A DNA stretch of 64,000 nt from Diphasiastrum complanatum (GCA_029204225.1 CM055106.1:49860908-49924907); one strand, 5' to 3'. Counted from the first letter of the stretch, positions 21,385-32,914 are shown. Program-made: numbers and translations. The notes: generated from the sequence alone by a model not told the origin.

Positions 21385-22931
21385 AAAACACAGATATTCC
21401 ACCCCCATATGTGTACCCGTCCGTACAAGGACTACAACTGGATATTATATACAGCCTATTGGGTCAAGGTTTTTGTATAAACAAAGGTAGTACAAACAAA
21501 ACTTGCAAATCCACCCAAGATGCTTTTTGTCTATTGGAGGTACAGCTGCAACATCCCAAAACAAAATTTTGCTTTAATTTTTTGCCCAACTCATTAGGGA
21601 GTAGTAAACGAGTGCTTGTTGATGTCCTTTGCGTTATAAAGTTAATAATCGTTTGCTTGCAATTTCTAAAAACATCTCATCTGATTGATTGAGGCCTCAG
21701 AGTACCTTGAAGGCTAGCAACCCAAAAGATTTAATTCTTTCTGGTTGGCATAATAGAATACATAGTTCAGCATCGAATTCTTCTGTCAGAAACGCAAACC
21801 TCAAAACATTTTTGTATTCAGCATGCCTGAATCCGGCAAAAGTAAAACAGAAACTTCAAGTGCATAGATTTGCAGATCTATTTGAATTAGCATAACTTAA
21901 AATAAGCGGGCTTTTTTTAAAACTTGTGACTATGAATAGCTGACCTTAAATTGCTTCTCCACTAGCTTTGAGAGTGTACTTCTGGAAATCGTCTGCATCA
22001 CTCATCTGTATTAACTTATTACTCAGCAACTCGCTATAACCAATCTCAGATAAGCCCATGTCTTCAAGAAGTAGAGTATATTCTCACAAACTGCAGACAA
22101 TCCTGAACACAAAGATCTGGGAGTAGCTGCAGATCATGAAAGATCAAGCTGATATTGCTCGGATTTTAACATTAAATTTTTCTTCCATACAAATTTGCTC
22201 CAATCTTGACAAAGATTACATTTTTCTCTCATACAAATCTGCTAGCCAATCTTGACAAAGAAAAATTTAGTTCATATATCTTCAATGATAGCTCAAATCT
22301 ACCCATCAACCTGGCCCTTATCGAAACACCCGACAGACCCAAAATCAAAACAGATAAAGCTGGCCAGTAAAAATTTAATGGTGAGATCAGAAGCACTGAT
22401 CCACAATAACAAAGATCCAGTGTGATGTAGAGGTTATTCCCAGATCAGATCAGCCAGCACGAGCAACTATTCCTTCTGAATGTTTAATCTGCAAGCCAAA
22501 GAAGTGATTGGCTAATGGCAACGGCCATGAACAAACAAAATTAGATATAAGAGGATAGAGAAAAACATGAAGCCTTTCTGGGTACAAACCAAGAAAGGCT
22601 CCTTTCAATTCGAAAGGGCCTCTGCTACTTTTTACTCTCAAAATGACTTGTGGGTTTCATACGTACTTCCCAGTGTAGGAAAATAGAAAAATTTTAAAGT
22701 TTTTTTAAGAAATATTATGTTTTATTATATATGAAATTTGACTCCTCAGAATCACATTTTAAAATAAAAAGAAGTTTGGAATGTCCTGTCAACAACATTT
22801 CACTTCATGTTTTGCCCTTTATGCTGGACGGCAAGCAAGCGTTTGACGTGCATTGCAACTTGTCAGCAAAATCCACCAAAGAGTCCAGAGAAACAGACTT
22901 GGGAAAATCTTCCCAGAATGTTCGCAGCAAA

Positions 22932-22978
22932 AAGAGACAAGTCTCTTGTTATCTTTGGACCGTCGATTACATCGACGG
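22932..22978. repeat. Two adjacent perfect short hairpins
   Basis: AAGAGAC/GTCTCTT (22932-22947, 2-base loop) and CCGTCGAT/ATCGACGG (22960-22978, 3-base loop) lie 12 bases apart. Either paired transcription-factor sites or RNA stem-loops would fit; nothing in the sequence decides. Confidence 0.75.
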
Positions 22979-23213
22979 CCAGGATCCGCTCCTATCTAGA
23001 CACCGATGTGGAATAAGATAACTGCCAAGGCCGGAGGCACGTGGGATATTAGAAACTCTACCTCAATGTTGGACTAGCCAGCTGTAGGGTTACATCTACG
23101 TCTTAGATAACACTAATATTTGACAACAAGGGAAAGAAATGGACTTGGTTGGGTGCTAGAGGCCACATTCCGTCAAATAACTAACAAGCTAACTATCCTC
23201 ACATTTTCAAAAC

Positions 23214-23970
23214 TTTTTTTTTTTTCGCAAAGCATTAAGGAACTAGTATATTAGTACAAAGATCTCAACAATCTATGAACCAATTCGTTTCCTAAGAAGG
23301 GAAGAGTTGTACATAACCAAACCGTAAAGGACTATAAGCACGCCACACAAGGAGGCAGTCCAATAGCATGGAGTGAAATAAAAACTATCTAGCCAATAGA
23401 CGCAAAGCAAACTAAAAGCACATAACAGTCAAAAGATGAGTCATAGTGCCGTCATCGAAGATTTGCTGGTTCCAAGAAGTCTAGATCTTCCAAAGGTGAG
23501 GACAACACGGTCCATAATTTGTGAATTACCCAGTAGAATAGAGCAAACAATAGGAGGTGCCCAAAGGTGCCTGCTATAATAAAAGAATAGATGCTCAATA
23601 GATGCAACCTCCAATTGGCAAACTGGGCAGAGGGGCCACTTGGCACGGAGAGGAAGAGATCTAGAGACAATCGATAAGCAAGATATCTAAGCTTGCCCAC
23701 AAGGATGGAACGAACAGTCACAAATCTCTTACGCCAAAGTGCAGGAGGACTAGACAAGGCCTAGTGGATATTGTCAGGGAAGAGGGGGGGGGGGGGGGGG
23801 GGGGGCAACATCGGAAATGAACAGAGAAATAGCTGAAGAGGGAAGGTTCAAGGGCATTCTCCCAACCAACAAGGGCTGAAGAGTGGTCGCCACTAAGGCA
23901 TAGACCAAGAGCAAAGAAAGAGACAAGGTCGATGAGAGAATGTTCATTGTGGGACAAACTGACAATTGCA
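23214..23970 (-). mobile_element. LINE 3' end with zf-RVT-like region and poly(A)
   Basis: On the minus strand, frames from 23971 to 23440 include ALWRKRFVTVRSILVGKL and, in the neighbouring frame, RAKWPLCPVCQLEVASIEHL, the Cys-Cys...His pattern of the zinc-binding RT-associated region at the C-terminus of plant LINE ORF2. The frame ends near 23445. A 230-base 3' tail follows, ending in ATGCTTTGCG and a run of 12 A (plus-strand T run 23214-23225), the poly(A) of a LINE insertion. The frame is broken in several places, one being a 22-base G run. The RT itself is missing, so this is a 5'-truncated copy. Confidence 0.7.
23784..23805. repeat. Homopolymer of 22 G
   Basis: An uninterrupted G run inside the LINE fragment. 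On the minus strand it encodes prolines and shifts the frame. The length may be a sequencing or assembly estimate. Confidence 0.9.
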
Positions 23971-24020
23971 AGGATCTAACAAGTGAAAATAATTGAAAAA
24001 ATTAGTTTATTTAGCAAAGG

Positions 24021-24033
24021 CGTTCAGATACCA
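24021..24033 (-). other. Primer-site-like sequence, degenerate tRNA-iMet
   Basis: The minus strand reads TGGTATCTGAACG, 9 of 12 bases matching TGGTATCAGAGC. An LTR-like TGTTGGATAGG starts two bases away at 24035 on the plus strand. It suggests the 5' LTR of a minus-strand element. Confidence 0.45.
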
Positions 24034-24034
24034 T

Positions 24035-24414
24035 TGTTGGATAGGAGCACTTATACCATTGATGAAATGAGATGATCTGAACTAGATGTTCTAATATCTC
24101 TTGAATAAGTTCAATCTCAGAATTGGAATCTTTTCAGTTTCTTGTACTTAGATTTAGAAACCCTAAGTATAGTGTTGTGGGCTGTGCAATTATCTACTCT
24201 GAAATGACAGTGCGGAATTAAAGTCAGAACAGCAACAGCCTTCAACGTACCTGAGACCTACTATGAGTCAGAATCTTGTAGATGTAAAACGAATTAATAC
24301 TTATGATAGCTAATAACGTAATGATGTCTGTTCTACTACCTTCTTGAGGTGTCATAGACAACCATGGAAAGCGTAGACGTTATCGCTAAGGAAATTGTAG
24401 TAAAACGATAATAC
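24035..24414 (-). repeat. LTR-like sequence, interrupted by a solo LTR
   Basis: The block beside the primer-like site has no coding sequence. Its last part (about 24299-24414) is repeated imperfectly at 24905-25012 (GATAGCT.ATAACGTA, CTACTACCTT.TTGAGGTGTC.TAGACAACC) and again in part at about 57060-57130. It is therefore part of a dispersed LTR family. Confidence 0.45.
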
Positions 24415-24419
24415 TTCTT

Positions 24420-24899
24420 GTAAAGACTTCAAAGGATTGCCCCTAAGATGAGGATAGGAGAACACAATAGAAGAGACTATGGAGCCAAACCGCCCAACCA
24501 ATCCTAGATCAAACCTGGATCTAGTCCCCAAGCCATGCCATGTGAAGCAAGAGGAGAAGAGAGAACTTGGTAATCTAAACCCAATATGTCGACGGGAGAA
24601 TCCCCTACCTCATTATATAGAGAGTAGAGTCATGTGCATGAAACCATGCAATCCCCATGCAGGTCAACTATAAATAGATCACATCTCTTCATGTAGTCCT
24701 CCTGCCTATATCCGTCACACATACATGCAATACTCCATATGTCTCAATTAGAGTGTCTGGGTCCTCTCAAGGTTATTAGTCATAAATTGGCCTTGACATG
24801 GAATTAAATCAGAGCGTGACCAACAATTTCGAATACCGGAGGGCCGGTCTACCATATTAGGACTATTCCAGGTCCTTAACCAAATATGGCCATAACACT
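24420..24899 (-). repeat. Solo LTR with target duplication CTTCT
   Basis: 480 bp running from TGTAAAGACTTC to GGCCATAACA, flanked by CTTCT on both sides (24415-24419 and 24900-24904). Orientation is taken from the related LTRs at 54605-55049 (primer site on the low side) and 41355-41839 (plus strand). A TATATAA-like box lies at about 24604-24614 and the conserved GGTTGGG-GGTTTGGCTCCATA block (minus strand) at about 24478-24501. No internal sequence remains, so it arose by LTR-LTR recombination. Confidence 0.88.
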
Positions 24900-24904
24900 T
24901 CTGA

Positions 24905-26440
24905 TAGCTGATAACGTAGGAATCAATGGCATATATTCTACTACCTTGTTGAGGTGTCGTAGACAACCATGAAAAGTGTAGACGGTATCGTTGTGGAAGT
25001 TGTAATGAGAATGATGATTGTAGTGTGTTATCAAAACAAGAAAGAGTGAATAAAATCAGATAATTCAAGACATGATAATGTGCAAGAAAATCCTACCTAT
25101 GCTCCAATTAAATGAGCTGAGTATAATGATTCTTTATAAACCTAGTGTGCAAAATAAGCTAGAATACAGATCACTACAATGTCTGCCATGAAATAGCTTA
25201 GGATCATGCGTAGCCCTATGTGTTGCACACTACTTTGCACATTGTAAAACTATCTTGCGATCACCTCTCAATGATCAATCTCTTGCTCTCTACACTGCAC
25301 TACACCTCACTACGATTGCTTTATGTTTCTCTCATTTGATGTTGGCATTTAGTCACTCTTCTGATTAACTGTACAATTAACAAATCTTCTAATAGATGGT
25401 AGTGATTATGACTAACAAAGCCTTATTACAATCGGTGACAATTTGTAAAGAACCATAGAAATCGATTATGAGCAGACTGTCATTATCATGTTTTGATATC
25501 TGCAAGAAATACAGTGTATTTCTTTCTGCAAGTGTCAGGAGGTTCGCATTTTTTTGGGATTTTGAAGAAGGCCCAAAATGATGAGACCTACACGTATCTT
25601 TGATACTTCGGGCGGAAGAAAGCTGTAAAGTAAAAGGAGTACCAAGCAAATGCATAATAGTGCTATGAGGAACAACATGAATCCCCAAGGACGCATGGAG
25701 GAGATTGGAAAGCAACAATGTGCAGCTCAGATTTTTCTTTGTTTAAAAAAGAGGAGGAGCATTAGAGGAGCTTTTGACTCTAAAATGACCCTTTTAAGAG
25801 ATACCTTTTTTTTACTTTTCAACTATTCTATGTCCACATGGCCCAATAATGTAAGGTTCATATGTGTTGTTGCGTAACAACTCACCCCCCATAATGTGAG
25901 CATAGACTGTAGTTGCTCGTTGGGCAGGTCTATAACTATTTAAAGCTAAGGCAAATATATTAATGTGCACAAATTCCCACCTTTTCTCAAGATATAGTTT
26001 CTCAATAATTTCGAGATTCAAAAATAGAGTCAAGAACTTATTTTTGATAGAGTATTGTTAGCAAATTTCACTGCTTATTAGCAGAAGTGTGTTAGAATGA
26101 GTCAATATGTATTTAGGGTTAGTTTTGAATACAAAGTTGCATCCGCTACAGTATTGTGCTCATAATCATCTAACTTGTACCATTAGAGAAAACATGGGTC
26201 CAAAAAGGGCCCTATAAGAAATGCCATGTAGGGAAAAAAAATAACACTAAAGTATTTAAAATACCATTTTTTAACTACTTTATGCATCTACTTGCACAAA
26301 TTTACGTCAAATGAATTTACCTTATTCTAGTCACATCAAACATCATTGGTGCTTAACCACAGTCAAATGTGATTTCTGAAACGTCAAAATATTCCCTCCC
26401 AATGGTTGGGACAATCAAAAATTCAAAAAAAAAGTGGTAT
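24905..26440. other. Degenerate LTR and spacer, no gene
   Basis: 24905-25012 repeats 24299-24414 (see that entry). The rest is AT-rich with only short frames (for example 25389-25718 minus) that I do not recognise. I see no RNA gene. Confidence 0.4.
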
Positions 26441-26443
26441 TTT

Positions 26444-27355
26444 AGAAATATGGCTACCACCATCTCCATCTCCAGGGTTGAAAGCCCCATCTTCAGCTCC
26501 ATTATTGTCATCGCGTTGTTTGCTACTATTCTTTTACTGATGACTAAGGTTTATCTTCTTCATGCAGATCTTTCACCAGAGTATGCTTTGCTTAGGACAA
26601 GAAATTCAAAAAAATCCAAATTATCAACTTCTGATATGATCCATTATAGAGAGGAGAAGTTAAAGCATTTAGATTTATGGTCATTAGGAACATTATTGAG
26701 ATTTCCATTGAAAACCCATAGGTATGAAATCAAGACAATAACAGAATGAGAAAAATTAAGACTTCAATTATTAATAGCATTATAAATGAAGTTGAAAAAA
26801 TATTGGACATTACAATAATTCAAGGGGCGTGTGATTTTTCTAGCATCAGTATAGAAGCATATGCCACAATGTTTAAGATGATAAATGAAGCATTTGCACA
26901 TGTAAGTATAAATTTTTTTTTGATCCCACAACCATTTTATCTTAAAAGAAAAGATAAATCTTAGACCAAGGCCTGCAAAAAATAGTGTGTATTCCATTTC
27001 ATATCAATGAAGAATATTACTCGAAGGAAGAATCTATATCTTGTGATTATTTCAATAATCTATTTATTAACATTAATCAGTTGCTAATATTCATAATAGA
27101 GTTTTATGGTATTACAAATGAGAGTGTGAATAACAAGTTGATAGTTGTTTTTAACCCCTATATAAAGGCACGAGTAATCGAGTTCAGTACTCATTTTATT
27201 TCTCGCCATTACTCACCGAGCCCTATTTTTCGCATTCAGACATTCCACTTTACTTGCCGACTGCCTTGCAGTTTTGACTGCCTCAGGCTTAGATACCATG
27301 CAAGTGCCCCTCAGCCAGGACCTTTTTGTAGTCCACAAACCACTTTTTTGTAAAC
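26444..27355 (+). pseudogene. Unrecognised broken coding-like region with one membrane segment
   Basis: Three plus-strand frames follow one another: 26444-26749 (from an inner ATG, MATTISISRVESPIFSSIIV, with a hydrophobic stretch of about 20 residues near its start), 26746-26964 (KTSIINSIINEVEKILDITI) and 26985-27353 (HINEEYYSKEESISC). Codon content looks more protein-like than the surroundings, but I recognise no family. They may be pieces of one decayed gene or element ORF, or chance frames. They end just before a gypsy chromodomain remnant. Confidence 0.25.
27159..27168 (+). promoter_or_regulatory. TATA-like box
   Basis: CTATATAAAG in CCCCTATATAAAGGCACGAG is a good plant TATA box match. 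It has no clear downstream gene and could be an LTR or cryptic promoter. Confidence 0.3.
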
Positions 27356-27377
27356 CATAAAGGACAGGACTATACAC

Positions 27378-27539
27378 TCCGAGATAAACAATTGAGAAAT
27401 TGTTCTATCTCTGAGTGTTGGCTTGGATTGGTTGGTCAGATTGAGGATAATGATTCATGGGAAAGAGTTAAAAGCATACGAATTTCGTCTTCTCTAGTTA
27501 CTCGTTCTGAGGACAGAACTGGTTTAAGGGGGAGAAGAA
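27378..27539 (+). pseudogene. Chromodomain remnant of a gypsy chromovirus (plus strand)
   Basis: The frame reads LRDKQLRNCSISECWLGLVG, then EDNDSWERVKSIR and SEDRTGLRG. It matches the end of the integrase-linked chromodomain at 28131-28401 and 41130-41340. The chromodomain of such elements binds modified histones and directs integration to heterochromatin. The purine tract AAGGGGGAGAAG at about 27526-27538 and the LTR start at 27540 follow. Only the last part of the domain is present. Confidence 0.7.
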
Positions 27540-27600
27540 TGTTACGTCCATGTCCAATATGAGGGATTCGGAATAATTCCTGACATGGACTATAAGGGAA
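27540..27600 (+). repeat. Start of a plus-strand gypsy LTR
   Basis: TGTTACGTCCATGTCC follows the purine tract. The first ~50 bases resemble the LTR start at 41355 (TGTTATGTCCATGTCC). Beyond about 27600 the sequence is better explained as a minus-strand LTR of the same family. Confidence 0.6.
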
Positions 27601-28114
27601 GCTCCCTAGATCCTGCCTACAAATCCCAAACACAAAAGGATAACACACTATGGAAAAACCACCCAACCAAGTAGAAGCATCCAATCAATCTCTAGAAGCC
27701 TCACCCCCAAGCCAAGGAACAAGAAGCATAAATGTAGAGTGAGAGCCTAGCAATGAATCAAGAACGATGATGAGGAGTGGGGCGAGTTTGGACCCCTTAT
27801 ATAGAGCCTAATGCATCATGGGCACATAGCCATGCATAGCCCTATATGTTCCATATACATAGATTCACCTAGAATAGAGTCCTATGCATGGACCAACTAT
27901 TCATAGAATTGCTATTGATAACTCTACACATGCATACATTGTCTCATACCTTGTCTAAACACCACTTAGTGTGTTCTGGGCCTCACAAGGATATTAGTTA
28001 CTTTCGAGTCACGTCCAGTATGACGTGGCATAACTAACAGTTTGTTTCACTGGAGTACCATGTATCCAAGACTAGGAGTATATTGTATCCTCTGTATTGG
28101 TCATGGACATAACA
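27601..28114 (-). repeat. Minus-strand gypsy LTR joined tail to tail
   Basis: On the minus strand it starts TGTTATGTCCATGACC at 28114, directly after a purine tract. It has CTATATAAGG as TATA box at about 27798-27807 and the conserved TTGGTTGGGTGGTTTTTCC block at about 27652-27670. The U5 end is missing or fused to the plus-strand LTR start at about 27600. Confidence 0.65.
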
Positions 28115-28431
28115 TTCTTCCCTCCTTAAACTGTTTCTATCCTTACTAAACTAAAATTTGGAAAATTCTTCTTTATGCTATCAACTCTCTCCCACGAATC
28201 ATCATCCTCAGTACGACCCTTCCACCGAATTAAGCACTCAGAGATAGAATGACTTCTCAATTGTTTATCTCTGGTTCTGAGCACTTTCTCAGGTTCCAAA
28301 GGTACACTAAGCGACAGATCTTCCAAATGGGATAAATCCTCATCAAATCCAACTGTATCACCATCATGTAAACTTAGTTTCAAACGACTTACATGAAACA
28401 CTGGATGTGCAGTCGATTTTCCTTGGAATTT
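28115..28431 (-). pseudogene. Chromovirus integrase C-terminus and chromodomain (minus strand)
   Basis: The minus frame 28401-28126 reads FHVSRLKLSLHDGDTVGFDE, then LEPEKVLRTRDKQLRSHSIS and CLIRWKGRTEDDDSWERVDS. The last two blocks are the chromodomain core (IRWKG...DSWE). The C-terminus is followed by TTTAAGGAGGGAAGAA, a purine tract, and the LTR at 28114. The frame is open here, but nothing of integrase or RT survives upstream. 59790-61097 contains the same region of a related element. Confidence 0.85.
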
Positions 28432-29472
28432 CTTTTAAAAGAGGGAGAAGAAAAGATAGGAATAAGACTTTCGATGAATCAGCCAATTGCATAGATTTTT
28501 GAAAAAAAAATCTTGTATGTGTGCAAAGGTAGAACTATCCAATTGAAATAGAGGAACTCTCTAAGTGATTATTTTGAATAATCTGGAACTAGAGGAGTTT
28601 TGGGGATGTTGAGTTGTGGGATATTCATGAATATGGAAAATAGTGGTAAAGATTAAATTAAGATTCACTGACTGATTGGTTTGCCAAGTACCATTTTTAT
28701 TATGGATTGGATCAGAGGAACAAGCTTTAATCTTAATCTTTTGTCCAAAGATGTCAATATAAGTTAGCCTAATCTTGGTTTGTACACTAAGATCTGAAGT
28801 AGGCTAATTGGTTGAAGGAATTTCGTTAATAAGAGTTAGATGGCTGGAAAACTTGTGATGTGGAATTATTCACTTCAGGGATTTCCCATATATGTTATTT
28901 ACTCATGAGAAATAAGGTTTGTTTGTAGCTGAGTTGCAAGATTCTCAGTGAGTTAATGTGAGTAAACATATGCGGATTATGGATATCTGTCAGTTTATAG
29001 CCTATGTTTATGTATAGGAACATATTTGGATATGTTGCTTATGTACATCTTAATCTTGTGGATTTGCTATGTGTTTCCTATGTACTGAGTTTATATCGTA
29101 TACTTAAACTAGTCAATGTGCATAGACATATGAACAAGTAATGTTTGAAATAGTTACTTGCAGGTTATGGTTCTTTATGTGGAAGATAGTTTATTAACTT
29201 ATCAATGGCTTGGATGAGGAACTAAATGTGGTATTATTCCGAAATATATGAATTCGATACCTAGACATTTAAGATTTCTGAATCATTTACAATTAGCTTG
29301 AGTATTTGGGTTACTCCTGTTTAAAAGTTAATTGGTTGAAGAAGCAGTGTGAATAGAATTCACCGAGAACTATTTATTTTGACCTATATTGCTTATAAGA
29401 CAGATGATTTGTGAGACATCAGGATTCATCTATGGGAATTGTGTGCATAGAATATAGAAGATTCTTGAAAGT
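28432..29472. other. Non-coding stretch before the large gypsy element
   Basis: AT-rich, no open frame of note, no recognised RNA or repeat. Given the elements on both sides it is likely old transposon spacer. Confidence 0.4.
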
Positions 29473-30346
29473 TGCAACGTACTAAAGAGACGCAATAGAA
29501 GTTCAGAACTGACATTTGACGGTTCGTAGGCGACATTGAGGCTGAAGAACATTCCTATAAGGATAGCACTATGTGCCATTGTACATATGCATTTCTACGC
29601 AGAGCTGAGTATCAATAGAGAGCGAAGAGCAAGTTCTTACAACTTGAACATTCTTTCCTTCTGTTATCTCTCACAAAATTACTTCTTATCATTTGTGCGA
29701 ACACACTCTGTATGATCTGTGATTGATTGTGATTCTATTCTGTTTGCGTCACACACATTTCTTAAGTTATACTGAATTTCAGTTACTCTAACACGGATTT
29801 TTAGGTGACACCAGCAAGTAATAATTTTGACTAATGTGCGCAGGGAATTAGCCGAAGTGGTTAAACATAACTTTTAGCAGAAACTCCTTCAACTCTGAAT
29901 GAGCTATGTGTTCGGATAATGGGATTGATTGAGGCTCTGTCTTGTTTGCTTCCTGCGGTAAAAACTAATTCTCTATGTTTGATTAAGAAGAACTTTTAGC
30001 TAATGTGATTTTGCTTGATGAATGTAATTGCTAGTTGCTGTCAGTTCTAACTATTTTCCTGATGCTTGAAGAGCCTAAAAGATAAAGTTATTCTTACAAT
30101 TACAGACCTTGACCAAATCGTTCATCATTGGTGTTTCTGGATGCCAATTTACCCAAATATCTTTGGATAACCAGTTATGTCGCTGTAGTATTTGTTGTGA
30201 ACTTTATACACTCTAGTCTGTTTATCATCATACATACATTTACCATGCAAAAGATGAGATTATTCTCTCTCTTTGGGAACGATCAAACCTTTAATACTAC
30301 GTAATTCATTGATTTTGTGAAAATCTATAATGACTAGGCCACGACA
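29473..30346 (+). repeat. 5' LTR of gypsy element E
   Basis: Starts TGCAACGTACTAAAGAG and ends GGCCACGACA six bases before the primer site. It aligns without net length change to 39321-40194. If the LTR really begins at the TGTGGAG found at 39174, then the first 147 bases of this copy have been lost or replaced. Confidence 0.85.
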
Positions 30347-30351
30347 TAATT

Positions 30352-30369
30352 TGGCGCCGTTGCCGGGGA
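30352..30369 (+). other. Primer-binding site, tRNA-Asp
   Basis: TGGCGCCGTTGCCGGGGA, a full 18-base match to the plant tRNA-Asp 3' end as used by Athila-type gypsy elements. Confidence 0.95.
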
Positions 30370-30434
30370 GATGAATTTTACCTTTTGCAATATTTTTAAG
30401 TGTATTACATCTACGAATCTTTCTCATGTAATGC

Positions 30435-31992
30435 ATGCCAAGAACATACTCTCAAGCAATTATTGAACATAAATGTTTAGAGTGTGCACAATGTTTAGAA
30501 GCATATAGGAAGTCTAGAGATTTGTATTTGCAAAATTTGCAAAACTCACCAGTTAGAGCAAGATTAACACCTGAAGCGTTTAATGATCTCTTACACGCTA
30601 CTACAACATTTGTAGATTCATTTGAGGAAAGATCCGTTGAAACACGGAGTTCTACAGATTCACCTGAATCAGATTCGTCTGATTCTACTTTCGAACCAAG
30701 TTCAGACTCTTTGTCCGAGCGAAGTTTAGATTCAGATCCTCCAAGTTCATCTAGTTCACCACCATCTCTTAATATGGCTAATCCAGCGCCACCCACATCT
30801 ACAAAAATCAGATATGATTTCTTTAAGGGATCATCATCTGAAGATGCGGATAGTTATATGTCGCAATTTGAATCCATTACCATAGCAAACAAAGAGCATA
30901 CGGACGAGGATAAAGTTAGAATTTTGCCAGGTCTTCTACGGAAGCAGGCTAGGATTTGGTATAGTCAATTAGTACCTAAAACAGCTAATACTTGGAATGC
31001 TTTAAAAGCAGCATTCCTTAAACAATTTAGGGAGATAGGATATTCCACTAGATTGTTGGCTCGACTTAACTCTGTTGAAAAAAAAGCCAAAGGAATCACT
31101 TAGGAAATAAACTCGTAGGGTTAAGAATTTAATAGGAAAGTTAGGAGCCCAGTATCCAGTTCCCCTATGCAAAATGAATGGTTCTTGGGTGGTTTGCCTA
31201 AAAAAATGGATCGTTATTGTCGACAGGGTCTGATGACATCTTTGGAAGATGTCATTGCCTCTGCCGAGAATTACGAAACCTCTCGAATTTCTTGCAGACG
31301 GAGAAATGAAAGAAAAAGTAGTAAAAAAACACAAATTTAAATGAACAGAAGAATCTGAAACATCTATTATTGAGTCAGAATCAAAATCTGATTCAGTGGA
31401 TATGGAAGAATCTTCTGAGTATTCATCTTATTCTTCTTCATCGGAAGAAGAATCTTCTTATAGGAAAACTAGGAATAGGAACTCAGAAAGAAAGAAAAGA
31501 ATGGAGAAATCCGAAAAGATGGATTCATTAAGGAAAAGTGTTGAGTTGTTAACAAGAGAAATGAGTGATCTAAAGGTCCAAATATCTGATGTTAAAGCCA
31601 AGCGAAAGAAAGCGAAGCCTAAAACCAATGTTTGGTGTACCGCGTGTGGGAAGGAAGGTCATTCTAAGACCAACTGTCCCAGTTTACAGACTCATTATTT
31701 AGAAGAGGAACTATTCCTCTGTCCGATTAATAATCATGAGGAGGTAGCTTATACTGCAACTCCTACTAACCAAAAAACTATGATATCGAAATAGCGTACT
31801 GGTCAACAGTACACTATTTTGCGAAGGGGCGGAACATGAGATTCCACTCCACCAACCAGAGTAAGGGGTTCGTCACCCGGGTCACTATTCGCCTGATTGC
31901 CCTGAACCCAGGAGATCAGCAGGATATGTGCCGCTCTGTGCTAACTGTAAAGGCGAAGGGCATGTCACTGCTGAATGTCCTCAGCCACAATA
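30435..31992 (+). pseudogene. Gypsy gag with two zinc knuckles (element E)
   Basis: ATG 30435 opens a frame with a serine- and acid-rich region (about residues 70-115), then the capsid core FKGSSSEDADSYMSQFESIT and RKQARIWYSQLVP, stopping at 31103. Other frames continue: FLADGEMKEK, the acid/serine-rich 31396-31480, a predicted coil MDSLRKSVELLTREMSDLK, and the first knuckle CTACGKEGHSKTNC (31636-31677). A second knuckle CANCKGEGHVTAEC lies at 31937-31978 in another frame, ending in a stop near 31990. At least three frameshifts break the protein. Confidence 0.88.
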
Positions 31993-32554
31993 GCCACGAT
32001 CTAAACCAAGGTTTGTAAACTCGCCTAGGGAAGATGACCTTCAGTCATCTAAGACTAACATTGACATGATAGTTCAGAGGATAGAAGTAGACTCTGAATT
32101 ATTAGATCAAGATCATCAATGGCCAGATTTAGAGGAAAAAGTAAATAAAGTAACTACAAGAAGTAGTAAAGATTCTTTAACTCTTAAAGATAAGAAGAAA
32201 ACTAAGACGAAAATTGCGAAAAATGCGAAAAACGTGACATAAAAAAGCAAAGGTCACAGAACAATTAGTAAAAACTCCTAGTAATAAAGAATTAAAGCTT
32301 GATCAGTCTAATGAAAAGCATTATGATGTTGATATTAGTTCAGAAGCTAAGAAGCTTTTAGACGAAGAAACTAGAAAAGTTAAAAAAGTGACATTTTCAG
32401 ATCTGATAATAAGTAGCGAGATACCTAGAGATCTGTCGCCACTTAGAAACCATTCTTATAATATTGTCGAAGACCTTGTTTCTAGAATGCCCAATATAAC
32501 TTTTAAACAGCTATTAGACGATAACCAATATTATAAAAAAAAATTAAGCAATTT

Positions 32555-32914
32555 TTGCAAAATAAAAAGAGAACAAAAGAAAAGTTACCAGTAGTCAACA
32601 TAGGATTAGCTAATTCTAGTGATGAAGGCCAACCAGAGATTCAAGTAGTAATTACTGGCTGCATCTTAGATAATGTACCCATAGATTCCGGATCTAGTGT
32701 AACTATAATGACTGAAGAAACAACATATGAATTAGCCATTCATCATAGACTAGCACCCACTTTAAGACATTTAAGATTAGCCGATGCAACTAGAAGATCA
32801 CCAATAGGAGGACTATCTCAGGTTACAGTTTATATTGGAGACCATAAGTTTTTTATGGATTTTATAATATTAAAACCTACGAGACAATCGTCATATAAAG
32901 TGTTATTAGGATGA
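32555..32914 (+). pseudogene. First aspartic protease domain (element E)
   Basis: The frame contains the catalytic DSGS at 32684-32695 in VPIDSGSSVTIMTEE, then HLRLADATRRSPIGG and the end YKVLLG. A TGA in the place of an arginine codon follows, and then PWLYQADVITHW in the same frame. It resembles retroviral-type proteases that mature the polyprotein. The same frame leads straight into the second domain, so both were parts of one polyprotein. Confidence 0.8.

Larger units (their letters stand above)
20696..23213. other. Non-coding, probably upstream or intronic sequence of the U-box gene
   Basis: I find no convincing exon, RNA gene or transposon protein. Short frames of 62-96 codons occur on both strands without recognisable motifs. 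Structures present are a 48-bp tandem duplication (21293-21384), an inverted repeat AGCCTTTCT/AGAAAGGCT (22571-22600) and two adjacent perfect hairpins (22932-22978). The 22780-23060 part is less AT-rich than its surroundings and could be a promoter or first-exon region for the minus-strand gene, but this is untested. Confidence 0.4.

Noticed and set aside
22450-22641. Minus frame as first exon of the U-box gene
   Set aside because: It relies on a non-ATG start, has no recognisable domain and no clear splice donor; kept only as part of the unassigned region.
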